A stretch of 64,000 nucleotides of DNA. Origin: Alphaproteobacteria bacterium. Lineage in GTDB: Bacteria > Pseudomonadota > Alphaproteobacteria > Puniceispirillales > Puniceispirillaceae. The stretch covers positions 46,768-110,767 of the forward strand of contig JADHLI010000007.1 in the NCBI GenBank assembly GCA_016780775.1, in the 5' to 3' direction. Positions within the stretch are counted from its first letter, which is position 1, and every line of letters begins with the position of its first letter. Below, piece by piece: positions 47,431 through 58,907 of this stretch. Under the pieces are notes generated by a model, which saw nothing but the letters and a program-made list of their open reading frames with translations, was not told the origin of the DNA and did no database searches. Position numbers and translations under genes: made by a program.

Positions 47431-49656
47431 TTAGCGACGACGCCTACCTTTGCCTGATTTTCCAGAAAAGGGGCGTTTTTTATGTTTTTTGCGGCTGGCG
47501 GATGGTGACCCCTGGCTGCCACCAGAATGCCAGCGTAAATTAATATCCCCGCTGACCACACTTGCCCCTGTTAGACGGCAAGTTATCGTCTCTCCCACAC
47601 TAAATCGCCAGCCTGAATACATCCCTGTTAAAGAAACCTGCTTATCATCTAGCTCATAAAAATCATCTGGTAGGGTGGTGCGCGAGACAAATCCCTCGGC
47701 AATACCACCTGCGATAACCGCAAATAGCCCAGCATGTGTGACCCCTGTTATGGTAACGTCCATTAAACTGTCTAGCTGGGTCTCCATTAGGCTGGCTGAC
47801 AAACGGGCGATAGTGCGCCTTTCTGCCTTAGCGGCTGTCTGCTCACTCTCTGAGATATGGCGGCAAATCTCTTCTGCGGCTTCACGCTCTAATGTAACCG
47901 GCTCATCCCCTAGCTTGCAGGCGACAATAAGGCGCCGGTGGACCAGCAGGTCTGCATAGCGGCGAATAGGCGAGGTAAAATGTGCATAACGTGTCAAGCC
48001 AAGCCCATAATGGCCTGCATTATCAAGGCTATAGATTGCCCGCGCCTGACACCGCAGAATTGCATCATTAACAGCCTCTTGACTGCTCGTGCCTGCTGCT
48101 GCCTCTATAACCTGATTAAAGCGGTGTGGGGTGATAACCTGGCCTTTGGCAAAAAGAATATCCAGCGCCTCTGCCAGTTCACGTAAATGATCCATCTTTT
48201 CTGGATCTGGCTGGTCGTGGATACGGAAAACGCAAAGATGCCTGCCGGCTTCCAACGTTTCAGCGGCGCAAATATTGGCCAGAATCATCATCTCTTCGAT
48301 CAGCTGATTGGCAGGAAGCTGGCGCCGCAAACTTACCTCTGCTGGCCTTCCATCCTCATCCATGATGATGCGCTTCTCAGCAAGGTCGAGATTGAGTGCG
48401 CCGCGCTTATCCCGTGCTTTTTTCAAGATAGAAAAGACGACTATCAGATGATGAAGCGTGCCGGCGGGCAGATTTAAATCCCCTTCATCCTGCAGCCCAT
48501 CAATAACCTGCTGAACTTGTGTGTAGGTTAGCCTTGCTGTTGAGCGCATAAGCCCACGCAAAAATTTATGGCTTATTTTCTTGCCCTTCGCATCAATAAA
48601 AATTTCCACCGCAAGGCACGCTCTATCTTCTTTGGGGCGCAGCGAGCATAGGCCGTTTGATAAGGCTTCTGGAAGCATGGGAATGACCGTGCCAGGCAGA
48701 TAAACCGAATTGCCGCGCCGGCGTGCTTCGGTGTCCAATGCGCTATTCTCGCCCACATAATAAGCCACATCCGCAATAGCAATAATCAGCCGCCATCCAC
48801 CATCTGCCGCTGGTTCAGCAAAAACAGCGTCATCAAAATCTTTGGCATCTTCCCCGTCAATAGTGACCAGCGGGATATTACGGATATCGTCTCGCTCATC
48901 GCTGTCTGGCAGGCTAGCGGCCTGTGCGTGCTCTAGCATCTCATCGCTAAAATAATGCGGTAAATCAAACTCAGCGATAGCAAGAGCGGTAAGGGTGTCT
49001 GGCTCTCCAACGGGACCTAAAATACGCAAGATACGCGCCGCAGGTTGGCCACGGCGGTTTTTAATAAGCTCAGCTTCAACGAGAAAATCTTCTTCTATTT
49101 CCTGCTCTGATGTTAGCAGGGGCAGGGGTCTGCGACCGCCCTTATCAGCAGGCTCTAGCATCCATTCACCTTGCTGTTCTTTAAACCGTCCCTTTGGCTG
49201 TGTGGAACGGAAAACACGCCCAAAGCTACGCGTTTTCTGGGAAGGCAAGATACGCATAATACTGCCACGCAGCCCGTCAGCTCCAGCCTTTACACGCGCA
49301 AGACAGCGGCTACCGCGTTTTAGCGCACGCCTGTTTTTATTATCAGGCAGTATTTCAATAATCGGCTGCCCTTCGCCTGTCTGGCCAGCAATCACAGCAA
49401 ATCCGGTGCCGTCCCTGTCAATTTTAGTTATTTCAATGAGTACAATTTCTGGTAGGTCTGATGCATCATCTGCAGCGGAAAACTGGCTAGTTTCCTCAGT
49501 TGCAATAGCGTGCAGGCGCGCGCGCAAGGCTGGCCGTGCTCCAGCGGAAAGGCTGAAATATCGGGCTATATCGCGCAGTTTAGGCGGTTTTTCACAGCCA
49601 TCAATATAGGCCTTTATTGCTGCATCATCTGGCAGCTTATCCTCAGGTTTTGACAA
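47431..49656 (-). CDS. rnr: Ribonuclease R
   Basis: 741 aa; TIDGEDAKDFDDAVFAE, ARRRGNSVYLPGTVIPMLPEALSN, YAHFTSPIRRYADLLVHR; S1 domain. Confidence 0.95.
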   Translation of the reverse strand: MSKPEDKLPDDAAIKAYIDGCEKPPKLRDIARYFSLSAGARPALRARLHAIATEETSQFSAADDASDLPEIVLIEITKIDRDGTGFAVIAGQTGEGQPIIEILPDNKNRRALKRGSRCLARVKAGADGLRGSIMRILPSQKTRSFGRVFRSTQPKGRFKEQQGEWMLEPADKGGRRPLPLLTSEQEIEEDFLVEAELIKNRRGQPAARILRILGPVGEPDTLTALAIAEFDLPHYFSDEMLEHAQAASLPDSDERDDIRNIPLVTIDGEDAKDFDDAVFAEPAADGGWRLIIAIADVAYYVGENSALDTEARRRGNSVYLPGTVIPMLPEALSNGLCSLRPKEDRACLAVEIFIDAKGKKISHKFLRGLMRSTARLTYTQVQQVIDGLQDEGDLNLPAGTLHHLIVVFSILKKARDKRGALNLDLAEKRIIMDEDGRPAEVSLRRQLPANQLIEEMMILANICAAETLEAGRHLCVFRIHDQPDPEKMDHLRELAEALDILFAKGQVITPHRFNQVIEAAAGTSSQEAVNDAILRCQARAIYSLDNAGHYGLGLTRYAHFTSPIRRYADLLVHRRLIVACKLGDEPVTLEREAAEEICRHISESEQTAAKAERRTIARLSASLMETQLDSLMDVTITGVTHAGLFAVIAGGIAEGFVSRTTLPDDFYELDDKQVSLTGMYSGWRFSVGETITCRLTGASVVSGDINLRWHSGGSQGSPSASRKKHKKRPFSGKSGKGRRRR

Positions 49657-49713
49657 AAATTTATCCTAAAGCTTACAACAAAAATTTATTTAGCTAACAT
49701 TTTAAAAGATCAG

Positions 49714-52326
49714 CTAGCTAGCCGACGCCTTTTTAGCGGCTGCTTTTTTCTTTGCCCCGGCCTTAGTAGCCGTTTTCTTAGTAGCCGTTTTTTTGGCTTT
49801 TGCACCTTTAGCTGCGCCCTTTTTAGCGGCTTTTTTAGGAGCAGCAGCTTTTGCAGCCAGAATAGGGAGTGCATCTTCCAGCGTTACATCTTCAATATTC
49901 AGGGACTTGCCAAGCGGGGCGCGCAACTTGTTATGCTCAAAATAAGGGCCAAAACGACCTGCTTTAACATGCACTTCGCCGCCATCTGGATGCTGGCCAA
50001 GAACGCGACCAGATTTTTTTGCAGCTTCGGCTAGTAGAGCAACGGCGCGGTTAATCCCCACGCTTAGCACATCATCACCCTCTTTCAGGCTCGTAAATTT
50101 ACCCTGATATTTAAGGTATGGACCATAGCGTCCAAGCCCTGCTTGGATCATATCGCCTGTTTCTGGATGGGCGCCAACATCACGCGGCAGAGATAACAGC
50201 CCAAGCGCATAGTCAAGCTCAACAGAAGCAATAGCCGTGCCTTTCGGCAAAGAAGCGCGTTTTGGCTTTTTCTCTTCAGCATCTCCAAGCTGGACATAAA
50301 AACCATAAGGGCCTTTGCGTAATAATACCGGCAGATTGGCTACATTATCCATGCCAAGCATTTTATCGCCATCTAGCTCTTGCCCATCATCATCATTATC
50401 TGCAACAGAGGTAATTTGCTTTGTGTAACGGCATTCAGGGTAGTTGTCACAGCCAAGGAAGGGGCCAAACTTGCCGAGTTTAAGTTCCAGTCTGCCTGCA
50501 CCGCATTTGGTACAATTCCGGGCAATCTGACCATTTTCATCAGGCATGAAAAATAGCTGTTCTAGCTCATTATCAAGCTTTTCCATCACCTCTGGTACAG
50601 ATAAGTTCATCGCTTCATCTGTTGAGCTCGCAAAATGGGTCCAGAATTGGCGGAGTAATAGCCGCCAATCTAGCTTGCCATCTGATACTTCATCTAGCTG
50701 GTTTTCGAGCGAGGCGGTGAAATCATATTCCACATAGCGACTAAAGAAATTCGCAAGAAAGGTAGAAACAATGCGTCCACGATGTTCTGGAATAAACCGC
50801 TTATTATCTTTAACGACATAGCCACGCTTTTCAATAACTTGCATGATGCTGGCATAGGTAGATGGCCGGCCAATTCCCAGCTCTTCCATCTTTTTTACCA
50901 AACTTGCATCTGTATAACGCGGTGGCGGCTGGGTGAAATGCTGTTCTGGTTGTACGTCTTGAACTCGCAACTCTTGCCCTTGGGCTAGCGCAGGTAATAA
51001 GCCTTCGCTATCTTCACTATCCTTTTGTGCATCATCAAACCCTTCACGGTAGACTTTCAAAAAGCCTGGAAAGACAATGACAGAGCCAGAGGCGCGCATG
51101 ATTATCTGGTCTTTTTTGGCGGAAATATCTGCACCCGTCTGGTCTAGCTCTGCATCAGCCATCTGGCTAGCTAATGTGCGCTTCCAGATCAAATCATATA
51201 AACGAAATTGATCATGGTCCAAAAAACGGCGCATATCTTCTGGTGGGCGGTTAGCACCGGTTGGGCGAATAGCTTCATGAGCTTCTTGTGCGTTTGCGGC
51301 CTTTGATTTGTAAAAGCGCGGCTTTTCGGGAACAAATTGCTCGCCATAGGTCGCCCCAATAGCGCTGCGCAGATGTCCCATAGCTTCCATACTCATCTGC
51401 ACACCATCGGTTCGCATATAGGTTATAAGACCTGTTGTCTCACTGCCAATATTCACGCCCTCATACAACTTTTGGGCTATTTGCATGGTACGGCTGGCTG
51501 AAAAACCAAGCTTTCGCGAAGCTTCTTGCTGCAAGGTTGATGTGGTGAAAGGCGGGGCAGGGCGGCGGCGTACGCGCTTTGTTTCAATAGTGGATACAGC
51601 CCAGTCTGCTGCTCTGATACGCGCAGCTGTCTGTGTGGCTATCGCTTCGCCAGTCAGGCTCATCTTGTTTAGCTTATCACCATCCAAATGGGTGATGCGC
51701 GCCGTAAAGCTTTCGTCTTTTTTTGTCTGGAAAAGTGTGTCAACAGACCAATATTCCTTTGCGGTAAAGGCTTCAATTTCTGCCTCACGCTCACAAATAA
51801 GGCGTAAAGCAACGGACTGTACCCGCCCCGCAGAGCGCGAACCTGGCAATTTACGCCACAAAACCGGCGAAATGCCAAAGCCAATAAGATGGTCTAGTGC
51901 GCGGCGTGCCAAATAGGCATCTACTAGATCAATATCTAATTCGCGAGGCTCATCAATGGCCTTCAGGATTGCACTTTTAGTTATCTCATTAAACACCACA
52001 CGCTCTACCGGGATGGTGCTGGCTTTGCGATGGTCTTTTAATAACTCACAGACGTGCCAGCTAATGGCTTCGCCTTCACGGTCAGGGTCAGTGGCTAAGA
52101 TGAGTTTATCTGCATCTCTCAAGGCAGTGGTGATATCCTTCATCCGCTTGCTACCTTGATCTGACATTTGCCAGCTCATCTCGAAATTATTATCGGTTTG
52201 TACAGACCCGTCTTTGGAAGGCAAATCACGAACATGACCATATGAAGCGAGGACTTTATAGCCACTGCCAAGATACTGATTGATGGTTTTGGCTTTTGCC
52301 GGTGATTCGACAACAACAACTTTCAT
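49714..52326 (-). CDS. topA: DNA topoisomerase I
   Basis: MKVVVVESPAKAKTINQYLGSGYKVLASYGHVRDLP, TYMRTDGVQMS; Lys/Ala-rich tail; start reassigned from 52377. Confidence 0.96.
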   Translation of the reverse strand: MKVVVVESPAKAKTINQYLGSGYKVLASYGHVRDLPSKDGSVQTDNNFEMSWQMSDQGSKRMKDITTALRDADKLILATDPDREGEAISWHVCELLKDHRKASTIPVERVVFNEITKSAILKAIDEPRELDIDLVDAYLARRALDHLIGFGISPVLWRKLPGSRSAGRVQSVALRLICEREAEIEAFTAKEYWSVDTLFQTKKDESFTARITHLDGDKLNKMSLTGEAIATQTAARIRAADWAVSTIETKRVRRRPAPPFTTSTLQQEASRKLGFSASRTMQIAQKLYEGVNIGSETTGLITYMRTDGVQMSMEAMGHLRSAIGATYGEQFVPEKPRFYKSKAANAQEAHEAIRPTGANRPPEDMRRFLDHDQFRLYDLIWKRTLASQMADAELDQTGADISAKKDQIIMRASGSVIVFPGFLKVYREGFDDAQKDSEDSEGLLPALAQGQELRVQDVQPEQHFTQPPPRYTDASLVKKMEELGIGRPSTYASIMQVIEKRGYVVKDNKRFIPEHRGRIVSTFLANFFSRYVEYDFTASLENQLDEVSDGKLDWRLLLRQFWTHFASSTDEAMNLSVPEVMEKLDNELEQLFFMPDENGQIARNCTKCGAGRLELKLGKFGPFLGCDNYPECRYTKQITSVADNDDDGQELDGDKMLGMDNVANLPVLLRKGPYGFYVQLGDAEEKKPKRASLPKGTAIASVELDYALGLLSLPRDVGAHPETGDMIQAGLGRYGPYLKYQGKFTSLKEGDDVLSVGINRAVALLAEAAKKSGRVLGQHPDGGEVHVKAGRFGPYFEHNKLRAPLGKSLNIEDVTLEDALPILAAKAAAPKKAAKKGAAKGAKAKKTATKKTATKAGAKKKAAAKKASAS

Positions 52327-52389
52327 ACCGCTTGATGCCCTTTTATAAACTATCTGCCGGTTGCAATCTTTATTCAATTATTTCAGATG

Positions 52390-53514
52390 CTAATCTTTAG
52401 GAATTAGGCGCGAGACACGACTTCCAGAATGTCGTTGAATTTGGCCTGCCAACTCTAATTCTAGCAAAAAAGATTGCACAATATCAGCAGAGACATGACA
52501 CCAGCGGCACAATTCGTCAACTGCAATCGTATCATGTGCAATATTTTCGAGCAATTTTTTATGCATCTCCACCCGCTCTTTTTCCGAAACTTCCACTACC
52601 TCAAGGCTGGGAATTTGATAAGGTTCAGGCGGCGGTGCCTCCATTCTGTCTGCTTGGGAGAGTACATTTAATACATCATCAACATCTTGCACTAACGTTG
52701 CGCCATCGCGGATAAGCCCGTTCGTACCTTGCGAGCGCGGATCAAGTGGTGAGCCGGGCAGGGCCATCACCTCTATGCCTCTATCTGCGGCCTCTCTTGC
52801 TGTGATTAGTGAGCCAGAACGCAACGCAGCTTCTATGACCAGTACAGCTTTCGATAATGAGGCTATGATGCGATTACGCGAGGGAAACAGCCGCGGCGAA
52901 GGCTTGGTACCATAGCGCATTTCTGTTATCAGCAAGCCTTGCTCGGCAATCGATCTATATAAACCGGCATTCTCAGACGGATAAATCTCATCAATCCCAT
53001 TTGCCAGAACCGCAACTGTTCCGCTCGTCAGGGCGCCATGATGGGCAGCCGCATCTATCCCGCGTGCCAATCCAGAGGTAATAACAAAACCCTGCTGGCC
53101 AATCTCTGTGGCCAGTTTCTGGGCAAGATGGGTAGCATTAATAGACGCATTGCGCGCGCCAACAATTGCGCAACCAGCCCGGTGTAGCAGGCCTATATGC
53201 CCCTTTGCGGTCAGTATAAAAGGGGCATCATCAAAAGGTAGCAGAGAAGCTGGATATTGCTCTTGGCCGTGACAGATAAGTTCTGCACCGCTTTTACGAA
53301 TTTGGCTGAGCTCTTTTTCGGCAACATCTTTTGAACATAATTTAAGCGCTCGGCCGCCTCGCGCAGATAATTCAGGTATCGCCTGTAACGCTGCTTTGGG
53401 CGTTTTGTATCGCCGAAGTAAGAGCTGACAGGTAACGGGGCCAATATGGCTGGTGCGAATAAGGCGCAATCTGTCGATAAGGTCTTTGTCATCCATGCGT
53501 GTTAGCATAAACAA
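52390..53514 (-). CDS. dprA: DNA processing protein DprA
   Basis: 374 aa; IVGARNASINATHLAQKLA, SGLARGIDAAAHHGAL, RNRIIASLSKAVLVIEA. Confidence 0.94.
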   Translation of the reverse strand: MFMLTRMDDKDLIDRLRLIRTSHIGPVTCQLLLRRYKTPKAALQAIPELSARGGRALKLCSKDVAEKELSQIRKSGAELICHGQEQYPASLLPFDDAPFILTAKGHIGLLHRAGCAIVGARNASINATHLAQKLATEIGQQGFVITSGLARGIDAAAHHGALTSGTVAVLANGIDEIYPSENAGLYRSIAEQGLLITEMRYGTKPSPRLFPSRNRIIASLSKAVLVIEAALRSGSLITAREAADRGIEVMALPGSPLDPRSQGTNGLIRDGATLVQDVDDVLNVLSQADRMEAPPPEPYQIPSLEVVEVSEKERVEMHKKLLENIAHDTIAVDELCRWCHVSADIVQSFLLELELAGQIQRHSGSRVSRLIPKD

Positions 53515-53572
53515 AGAGGCTTAAATTTTAGTAAACAAAAACAACTTAACCTAACATCGCCTGCAATAAGGG

Positions 53573-54208
53573 CTAGCCGTCCTTTTTGCCAAAGGAAATT
53601 CGTGTTTCCTGACCGGTAACAAGGCGGCGGATATTCGCATGGTGGCGGGCAATCGATAATGCAGATATAACAAGGATAACGCCAATCTGGATATCACTCA
53701 GGCTTGCATAGAAATAGCCAAACCCAGCAGCACAGAAAAAGCTGATAAGTGCGGCAAGTGAGGATATCCGGAACAGGGCGGCAACCACCAGCCAGCAGGC
53801 TATCATCATCAAGCCTGTCAGAAAATTTATCGCACATATCGTTGCTATCGCACTTGCTACACCCTTGCCGCCTTTAAAACGCAGCCAAACCGGAAAACAA
53901 TGCCCGGCAACTGCCGCAAATCCTGCAATAGCCCCGATATCTTTGCCAGCCAAATCTTCGCTGGCCAAAGCTGCAATTATTAGCACCGCTATTCCGCCTT
54001 TGCCGCCATCTAGCAGCAAGGTTGCCAATGCTAATTCTGGTCGGCCCGTACGCAGCACGTTGGTAGCCCCAATATTGCCAGATCCTATTGTGCGGATATC
54101 CATATTAGTGAATAGCCGTGTCAGGATAAGGCCAAAGGGTAGGGAGCCTAGTCCATAGCCAACCGCAACAGCTAGAATATAAAGTGTAGAAGAGGGGAGA
54201 TCACTCAT
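53573..54208 (-). CDS. plsY: Glycerol-3-phosphate acyltransferase PlsY
   Basis: GSLPFGLILTRLF, GSGNIGATNVLRTG, GHCFPVWLRFKGGKGVA; start at 54208 overlaps the pyrC' stop by 4 bp. Confidence 0.94.
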   Translation of the reverse strand: MSDLPSSTLYILAVAVGYGLGSLPFGLILTRLFTNMDIRTIGSGNIGATNVLRTGRPELALATLLLDGGKGGIAVLIIAALASEDLAGKDIGAIAGFAAVAGHCFPVWLRFKGGKGVASAIATICAINFLTGLMMIACWLVVAALFRISSLAALISFFCAAGFGYFYASLSDIQIGVILVISALSIARHHANIRRLVTGQETRISFGKKDG

Positions 54209-55497
54209 TGGTCTAGCGCAACAGGAGCGCCAGCTATCCATAATCCAGTAACTTTGCCTTCAGCAGGCTGGCCTTCAAATGGTGTGATACGGGATAAGGA
54301 CTTAAAAGCGCGCCCTTCGATAATCCAGCTCATATTTGGGTTAATACGCACAAGATCGGCTGGCATGCCTACTTTCAGACTGCCTGCATCTATCTTTAGG
54401 ATTTGCGCAGGATTACGGCTTATCAGCTCAAAAGCGCGGGAAAGAGACAATGTGCCGGTACGCACAAGCCGTAAGGTCATGCATAAAAGCACCTCAATTC
54501 CAGATGCGCCCGTACTTGCTTGGGTAAAGGGCTGCATTTTCATATCTGGATTTACGGGCACATGATCAGAGGCAATCGCATCTATCGTCCCGTCTTGCAG
54601 CCCTTCAAGCAGGGCCTGGCGGTCCGCTTCGGTGCGTAAGGGCGGGTTCAGCTTGCACGCCGCATCATAGCCAGAAACGGCTAGCTCATTCAGCATAAAA
54701 TAAGGAGGAGCGGTATCAGCAGTGATGCGCACCCCTTCTGCTTTGGCTTTGCGGATAGCGGCAACTGCGCCTGCAGTTGAAATATGGGCTGCGTGATAAT
54801 GCACGCCAGTTAGTTTAGCCAACTCAATATCGCGTTGCAGGATAATTGTCTCTGCTGCGGCAGGCTGGCCTAGCATGCCAAGACGCGTTGATGTCTCGCC
54901 TTCGTTCATATCCCCATCTTCTGTCAGGTTTTTATCCTCACAATGATGGATAACTGGCAGGTCTAGCATGCTGGCATAAGTCATAATCCGGCGCATAGTC
55001 TGGGCGTTCTGGACAGATAAAGTGCCGCTGGCAAAGGCGCGTGCGCCTGCGCCTGCCATCATGCCTAGCTCTGCCATCTGGTCATCTTCCAGCTCTTTGG
55101 TTATCGCACCATAGCAATGTAAGGAGGGGCCATCGATGCGGCTTGCACGCAAATGCAGGCTATCTATCATGGCGGCTGTATCTATGACTGGCTCGGTTGA
55201 GGGCAGTATAGCAAATGAGGTTATACCGCCATGTGCAGCAGCGTCTTTCAGGCTGCTTAAGGTCTCTAGATGTTCGGCGCCTGGATCGCCAGACTTAACC
55301 CGCATATCAACAAGGCCAGGTGCCAAAATATCGCCCCTGCAATCAATAAGCTCAGAATCTTTAGCCTCAGAAGCAACCTTATCATCTGTGCCGATAGCAG
55401 TGATATTGCCGCCTTCTGTTACTAGCCAGCCTTTGCCATCTATACCTTGTTCAGGACAAATCAGATGCGCATTTGTAAACAGCAATTTAGGGCTCAT
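54205..55497 (-). CDS. Dihydroorotase-like protein, probably noncatalytic (PyrC'/PyrX)
   Basis: 430 aa; amidohydrolase fold next to pyrB, but [12 protein letters not shown] replaces the HxH metal motif. Confidence 0.85.
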   Translation of the reverse strand: MSPKLLFTNAHLICPEQGIDGKGWLVTEGGNITAIGTDDKVASEAKDSELIDCRGDILAPGLVDMRVKSGDPGAEHLETLSSLKDAAAHGGITSFAILPSTEPVIDTAAMIDSLHLRASRIDGPSLHCYGAITKELEDDQMAELGMMAGAGARAFASGTLSVQNAQTMRRIMTYASMLDLPVIHHCEDKNLTEDGDMNEGETSTRLGMLGQPAAAETIILQRDIELAKLTGVHYHAAHISTAGAVAAIRKAKAEGVRITADTAPPYFMLNELAVSGYDAACKLNPPLRTEADRQALLEGLQDGTIDAIASDHVPVNPDMKMQPFTQASTGASGIEVLLCMTLRLVRTGTLSLSRAFELISRNPAQILKIDAGSLKVGMPADLVRINPNMSWIIEGRAFKSLSRITPFEGQPAEGKVTGLWIAGAPVALDQ

Positions 55498-56468
55498 GCT
55501 GCCTCCGACTTTTTGTGTGCTAATCCCTCAAGGCAGGCCATACGCGCTGCAACCCCCATTTCCACTTGCGTGTAAATCAGGCTTTTTTCTGCATCATCTG
55601 CAATCACAGAATCTATCTCAACCCCTCTATTCATTGGGCCGGGATGCATCACCAGCGCATTGGGGGCGGCACGCATCAGCTTGTCAGTGTTTAAACCAAA
55701 CAAGTTGAAATATTCATGCTGACTAGGGATTTCACGCCCCTGCATTCGTTCTGTCTGCAAGCGCAGCATCATGACGATATCCGCGCCTTCTATCCCGGCC
55801 TCTAGGTCTGTGTGAACTGGAACACCGAATTGGTCTATGCCGGCAGGCAGCAAGGTAGATGGACTTACAAAATGTACATCCGCGCCAAGCGCACCGAGTA
55901 GATATAAATTAGAACGCGCAACGCGGCTATTCGCGACATCCCCGCAAATCGCAATTTTTAGACCGGCTATTTGCCCGCATCTACGCTGGATAGTCAGCGC
56001 ATCAAGCAATGCTTGTGTGGGGTGTTCGTGCCGACCGTCGCCGGCGTTAATAACACTCGCATCAACATGCTTGCTAAGCAGTAGCGGTGTCCCAGCATGG
56101 CGGTGGCGAACAACCAAAATATCGGGATGCATGGCGTTTAGCGTCACCGCGGTATCTATCAGCGTTTCTCCTTTTTTTACCGAAGAGCCGGAAACAGAAA
56201 GGTTCAATACAGATGCCCCTAGATGTTTGGCGGCGACCTCAAAAGAGACGCGGGTGCGCGTAGAATTCTCAAAAAACAGATTAACAATGGAGATGCCGCG
56301 CAAAATATCGGCTATGCTATCATCCTTAACCTTGCCCGTTATTACATCGGCAAAATAGCTGGAACGGGAAATTAGGCTTTGAATCTCAGGAACAGCTAAC
56401 CCTTCAATCCCCAAAAGATGGCGACCAGAAAGCTGTGCGGCAGGCGCGTTTGCGAGGGTGCTATTCAT
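55494..56468 (-). CDS. pyrB: Aspartate carbamoyltransferase catalytic subunit
   Basis: 324 aa; [45 protein letters not shown]. Confidence 0.96.
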   Translation of the reverse strand: MNSTLANAPAAQLSGRHLLGIEGLAVPEIQSLISRSSYFADVITGKVKDDSIADILRGISIVNLFFENSTRTRVSFEVAAKHLGASVLNLSVSGSSVKKGETLIDTAVTLNAMHPDILVVRHRHAGTPLLLSKHVDASVINAGDGRHEHPTQALLDALTIQRRCGQIAGLKIAICGDVANSRVARSNLYLLGALGADVHFVSPSTLLPAGIDQFGVPVHTDLEAGIEGADIVMMLRLQTERMQGREIPSQHEYFNLFGLNTDKLMRAAPNALVMHPGPMNRGVEIDSVIADDAEKSLIYTQVEMGVAARMACLEGLAHKKSEAA

Positions 56469-56559
56469 TCTGAGATGTCTTTTAGCGAAAATTGGTTTTG
56501 CCGTCTAGCCAGAAGCGTTATTTTCACCAAAAATCTATTCAGCGCGGCGGCTGTAACGG

Positions 56560-57033
56560 TTAATTATTTGCCGGCAGACTATCTAATGCGGATTGCAAAA
56601 TCCAAGCGGCCGCTAGCGCATCACGGCGTAAATGGCGTTTCTGGCGGGTTAGATCAGCTGCTATCATCTCTTGCTCCACCGCTTTTGTAGATAGCCTTTC
56701 ATCTTGAAAGCATATAGCTATATCAGTTAAGCGCAGAAAAGCATGCGCAAAATCACGAACAGAATCACAGGACGGGCCTTGTGAGCCATCCATATTAATT
56801 GGCCAGCCAAGAACCAATCCGCCAATATTATTCTCAGAAATTGTCTGGGCTAGTTCTTGCGCATCTGGGGTAAATTTTTTGCGCCAAAGCACCCGCAACG
56901 GGGTTGCAACGCGCAAATCTGGGTCACTAATGGCCAGACCAATAGTTTTCTTGCCAATATCAAGGCCTAATAGCCTTTGGCCTGATGACAATTGGTCTAT
57001 CGTTTGGTAAAGCTTGCAGACAGGCATACTCAC
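56560..57033 (-). CDS. ruvX: Holliday junction resolvase RuvX/YqgF
   Basis: 157 aa; LLGLDIGKKTIGLAISDP, LGWPINMDGSQGP, DERLST. Confidence 0.92.
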   Translation of the reverse strand: MSMPVCKLYQTIDQLSSGQRLLGLDIGKKTIGLAISDPDLRVATPLRVLWRKKFTPDAQELAQTISENNIGGLVLGWPINMDGSQGPSCDSVRDFAHAFLRLTDIAICFQDERLSTKAVEQEMIAADLTRQKRHLRRDALAAAWILQSALDSLPANN

Positions 57034-57097
57034 TGCTAATTAGCTGGTGGTGAACATCATGGAAAAAATTATTTGCATCTCATGAAAGTCTTATAAC

Positions 57098-57385
57098 ATG
57101 TCTGTTGATAAAGATACCGTTAAAAAAATTGCCCGGCTGGCGCGCCTTGATGTGCCAGAAGAGCGGCAGGAACAAATCGCTGGTGAGCTGAGAGCTATTC
57201 TGTCTTGGATTGAAGAGCTGGGCGAGGTGGATACTGCAAATGTCGAGCCTTTGGCAAGTGTTACCGGCCACAGCCTGCCGTTACGTGCTGACAAGGTTAC
57301 AGATGGCAATAAGGTTGACGATATACTAGCAAATGCCCCAGAGCAGGCTAGCGGATTTTTTGTTGTGCCAAAGGTAGTTGAATAA
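57098..57385 (+). CDS. gatC: Asp-tRNA(Asn)/Glu-tRNA(Gln) amidotransferase subunit C
   Basis: 95 aa; [15 protein letters not shown]..., [17 protein letters not shown]. Confidence 0.95.
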   Translation: MSVDKDTVKKIARLARLDVPEERQEQIAGELRAILSWIEELGEVDTANVEPLASVTGHSLPLRADKVTDGNKVDDILANAPEQASGFFVVPKVVE

Positions 57386-58869
57386 TGGATAGTTACTTAG
57401 AGTTAACCGCAACACAAGCGCGTGCTGCCCTGCAGAATAAAGAAATTTCCGCAACCGAACTGACAAACGCTTATCTTACAGCGGCTACCGCTACCGAAGC
57501 CTTGAATAATTATGTTTGTATGACGGCTGAAAAAGCGCTGGAAATGGCAGCGGCGAGTGACAAGCGTATTGCCGATGGCACAGCAGGTCCGTTAGAAGGC
57601 TTGCCTGTTGGGGTGAAGGATTTGTTCTGCACCAAAGGCGTTGCGACCACTGCTTGCTCAGCTATCCTAAAGGGCTTTGTTCCGGAATATGAAAGTAGTG
57701 TTACCAGCCAGCTTTGGTCAGATGGCGCGGTGATGCTAGGCAAGCTCAATTGTGATGAATTTGCAATGGGATCTGCTAATGAAACCTCTGTTTTTGGAGC
57801 AGCGGTCAACCCGTGGAGTGCGCAAGGCGGCGCTGATTTAGCAGCTGGGGGCTCATCAGGTGGGTCTGCGTCCGCGGTGGCGGCTGGTTCTGCTTTGCTC
57901 GCAACTGGAACCGATACAGGCGGGTCTATCCGCCAGCCAGCAGCTTTTTGCGGTGTTGTGGGCATGAAGCCTACCTATGGCCGGTGTTCACGGTGGGGAA
58001 TTGTAGCCTTTGCCTCTTCGCTTGATCAAGCTGGACCCTTTACCCGTGATGTGGCGGATTCAGCGCTGATGTTTGCCTCTATGGCTGGGCATGATGCAAA
58101 GGATTCTACCTCTGCGGATGCAAGCTTGCCTGATTTGCAAGCTGCACTTCACGCAAGTGTTAAGGGTATGAAAATTGGCATTCCGGCAGAATATGTCATG
58201 GATAGTATGGATGAAGCGATAACCAAGCTTTGGCAACAAGGCCAAGACTGGTTGGTTGAAGCCGGTGCAGAGCTCGTGCCTATATCGCTGCCACATACCC
58301 GCTATGCGCTACCAGCCTATTATATTATTGCCCCAGCTGAAGCCTCCTCTAATCTGGCTCGCTATGATGGGGTGCGTTATGGCGCGCGTATCGAAGCGGG
58401 GCATTCGCTGGATGATATGTATGAAGCAACCAGAGCAGCAGGCTTCGGTGATGAGGTTCAACGCCGAATAATGATAGGTACCTATGCGCTGTCTGCAGGG
58501 TATTATGATGCCTATTATTTGAAGGCTCAGCAGGTGCGCCGACTTATCAAGGATGATTTTGATAAAGCCTTTGAAGGGGTGGATGCGATTTTAACGCCGG
58601 CAACACCAACCGCAGCCTTTCCATTGGGGGTTAAACAAGACGACCCTATCACCATGTATTTAAATGATGTGTTTACCGTGCCGGCTAATCTGGCAGGTAT
58701 TCCGGGAATTTCGGTGCCAGCTGGATTTAGTGATTGCGGCTTGCCATTAGGCTTACAGGTGCTGTCTGGTGCGTTCCGTGAAGACACGTTATACACGGTG
58801 GCCGCATGCCTTGAAAAACAGGCAGGCTTTTCAGGGCAGCCGCCGCGCCATGCAGCGATGATGAACTAA
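57385..58869 (+). CDS. gatA: Asp-tRNA(Asn)/Glu-tRNA(Gln) amidotransferase subunit A
   Basis: 494 aa; [45 protein letters not shown]. Confidence 0.97.
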   Translation: MDSYLELTATQARAALQNKEISATELTNAYLTAATATEALNNYVCMTAEKALEMAAASDKRIADGTAGPLEGLPVGVKDLFCTKGVATTACSAILKGFVPEYESSVTSQLWSDGAVMLGKLNCDEFAMGSANETSVFGAAVNPWSAQGGADLAAGGSSGGSASAVAAGSALLATGTDTGGSIRQPAAFCGVVGMKPTYGRCSRWGIVAFASSLDQAGPFTRDVADSALMFASMAGHDAKDSTSADASLPDLQAALHASVKGMKIGIPAEYVMDSMDEAITKLWQQGQDWLVEAGAELVPISLPHTRYALPAYYIIAPAEASSNLARYDGVRYGARIEAGHSLDDMYEATRAAGFGDEVQRRIMIGTYALSAGYYDAYYLKAQQVRRLIKDDFDKAFEGVDAILTPATPTAAFPLGVKQDDPITMYLNDVFTVPANLAGIPGISVPAGFSDCGLPLGLQVLSGAFREDTLYTVAACLEKQAGFSGQPPRHAAMMN

Positions 58870-58907
58870 TAGCGTCAAAGTGAGTTGGAAGAGAAGAGAA
58901 CAAAAAA

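Noticed and set aside
48995-49609. 204-aa plus-strand ORF antisense to rnr
   Set aside because: Same artefact pattern; rnr is unambiguous on the other strand.
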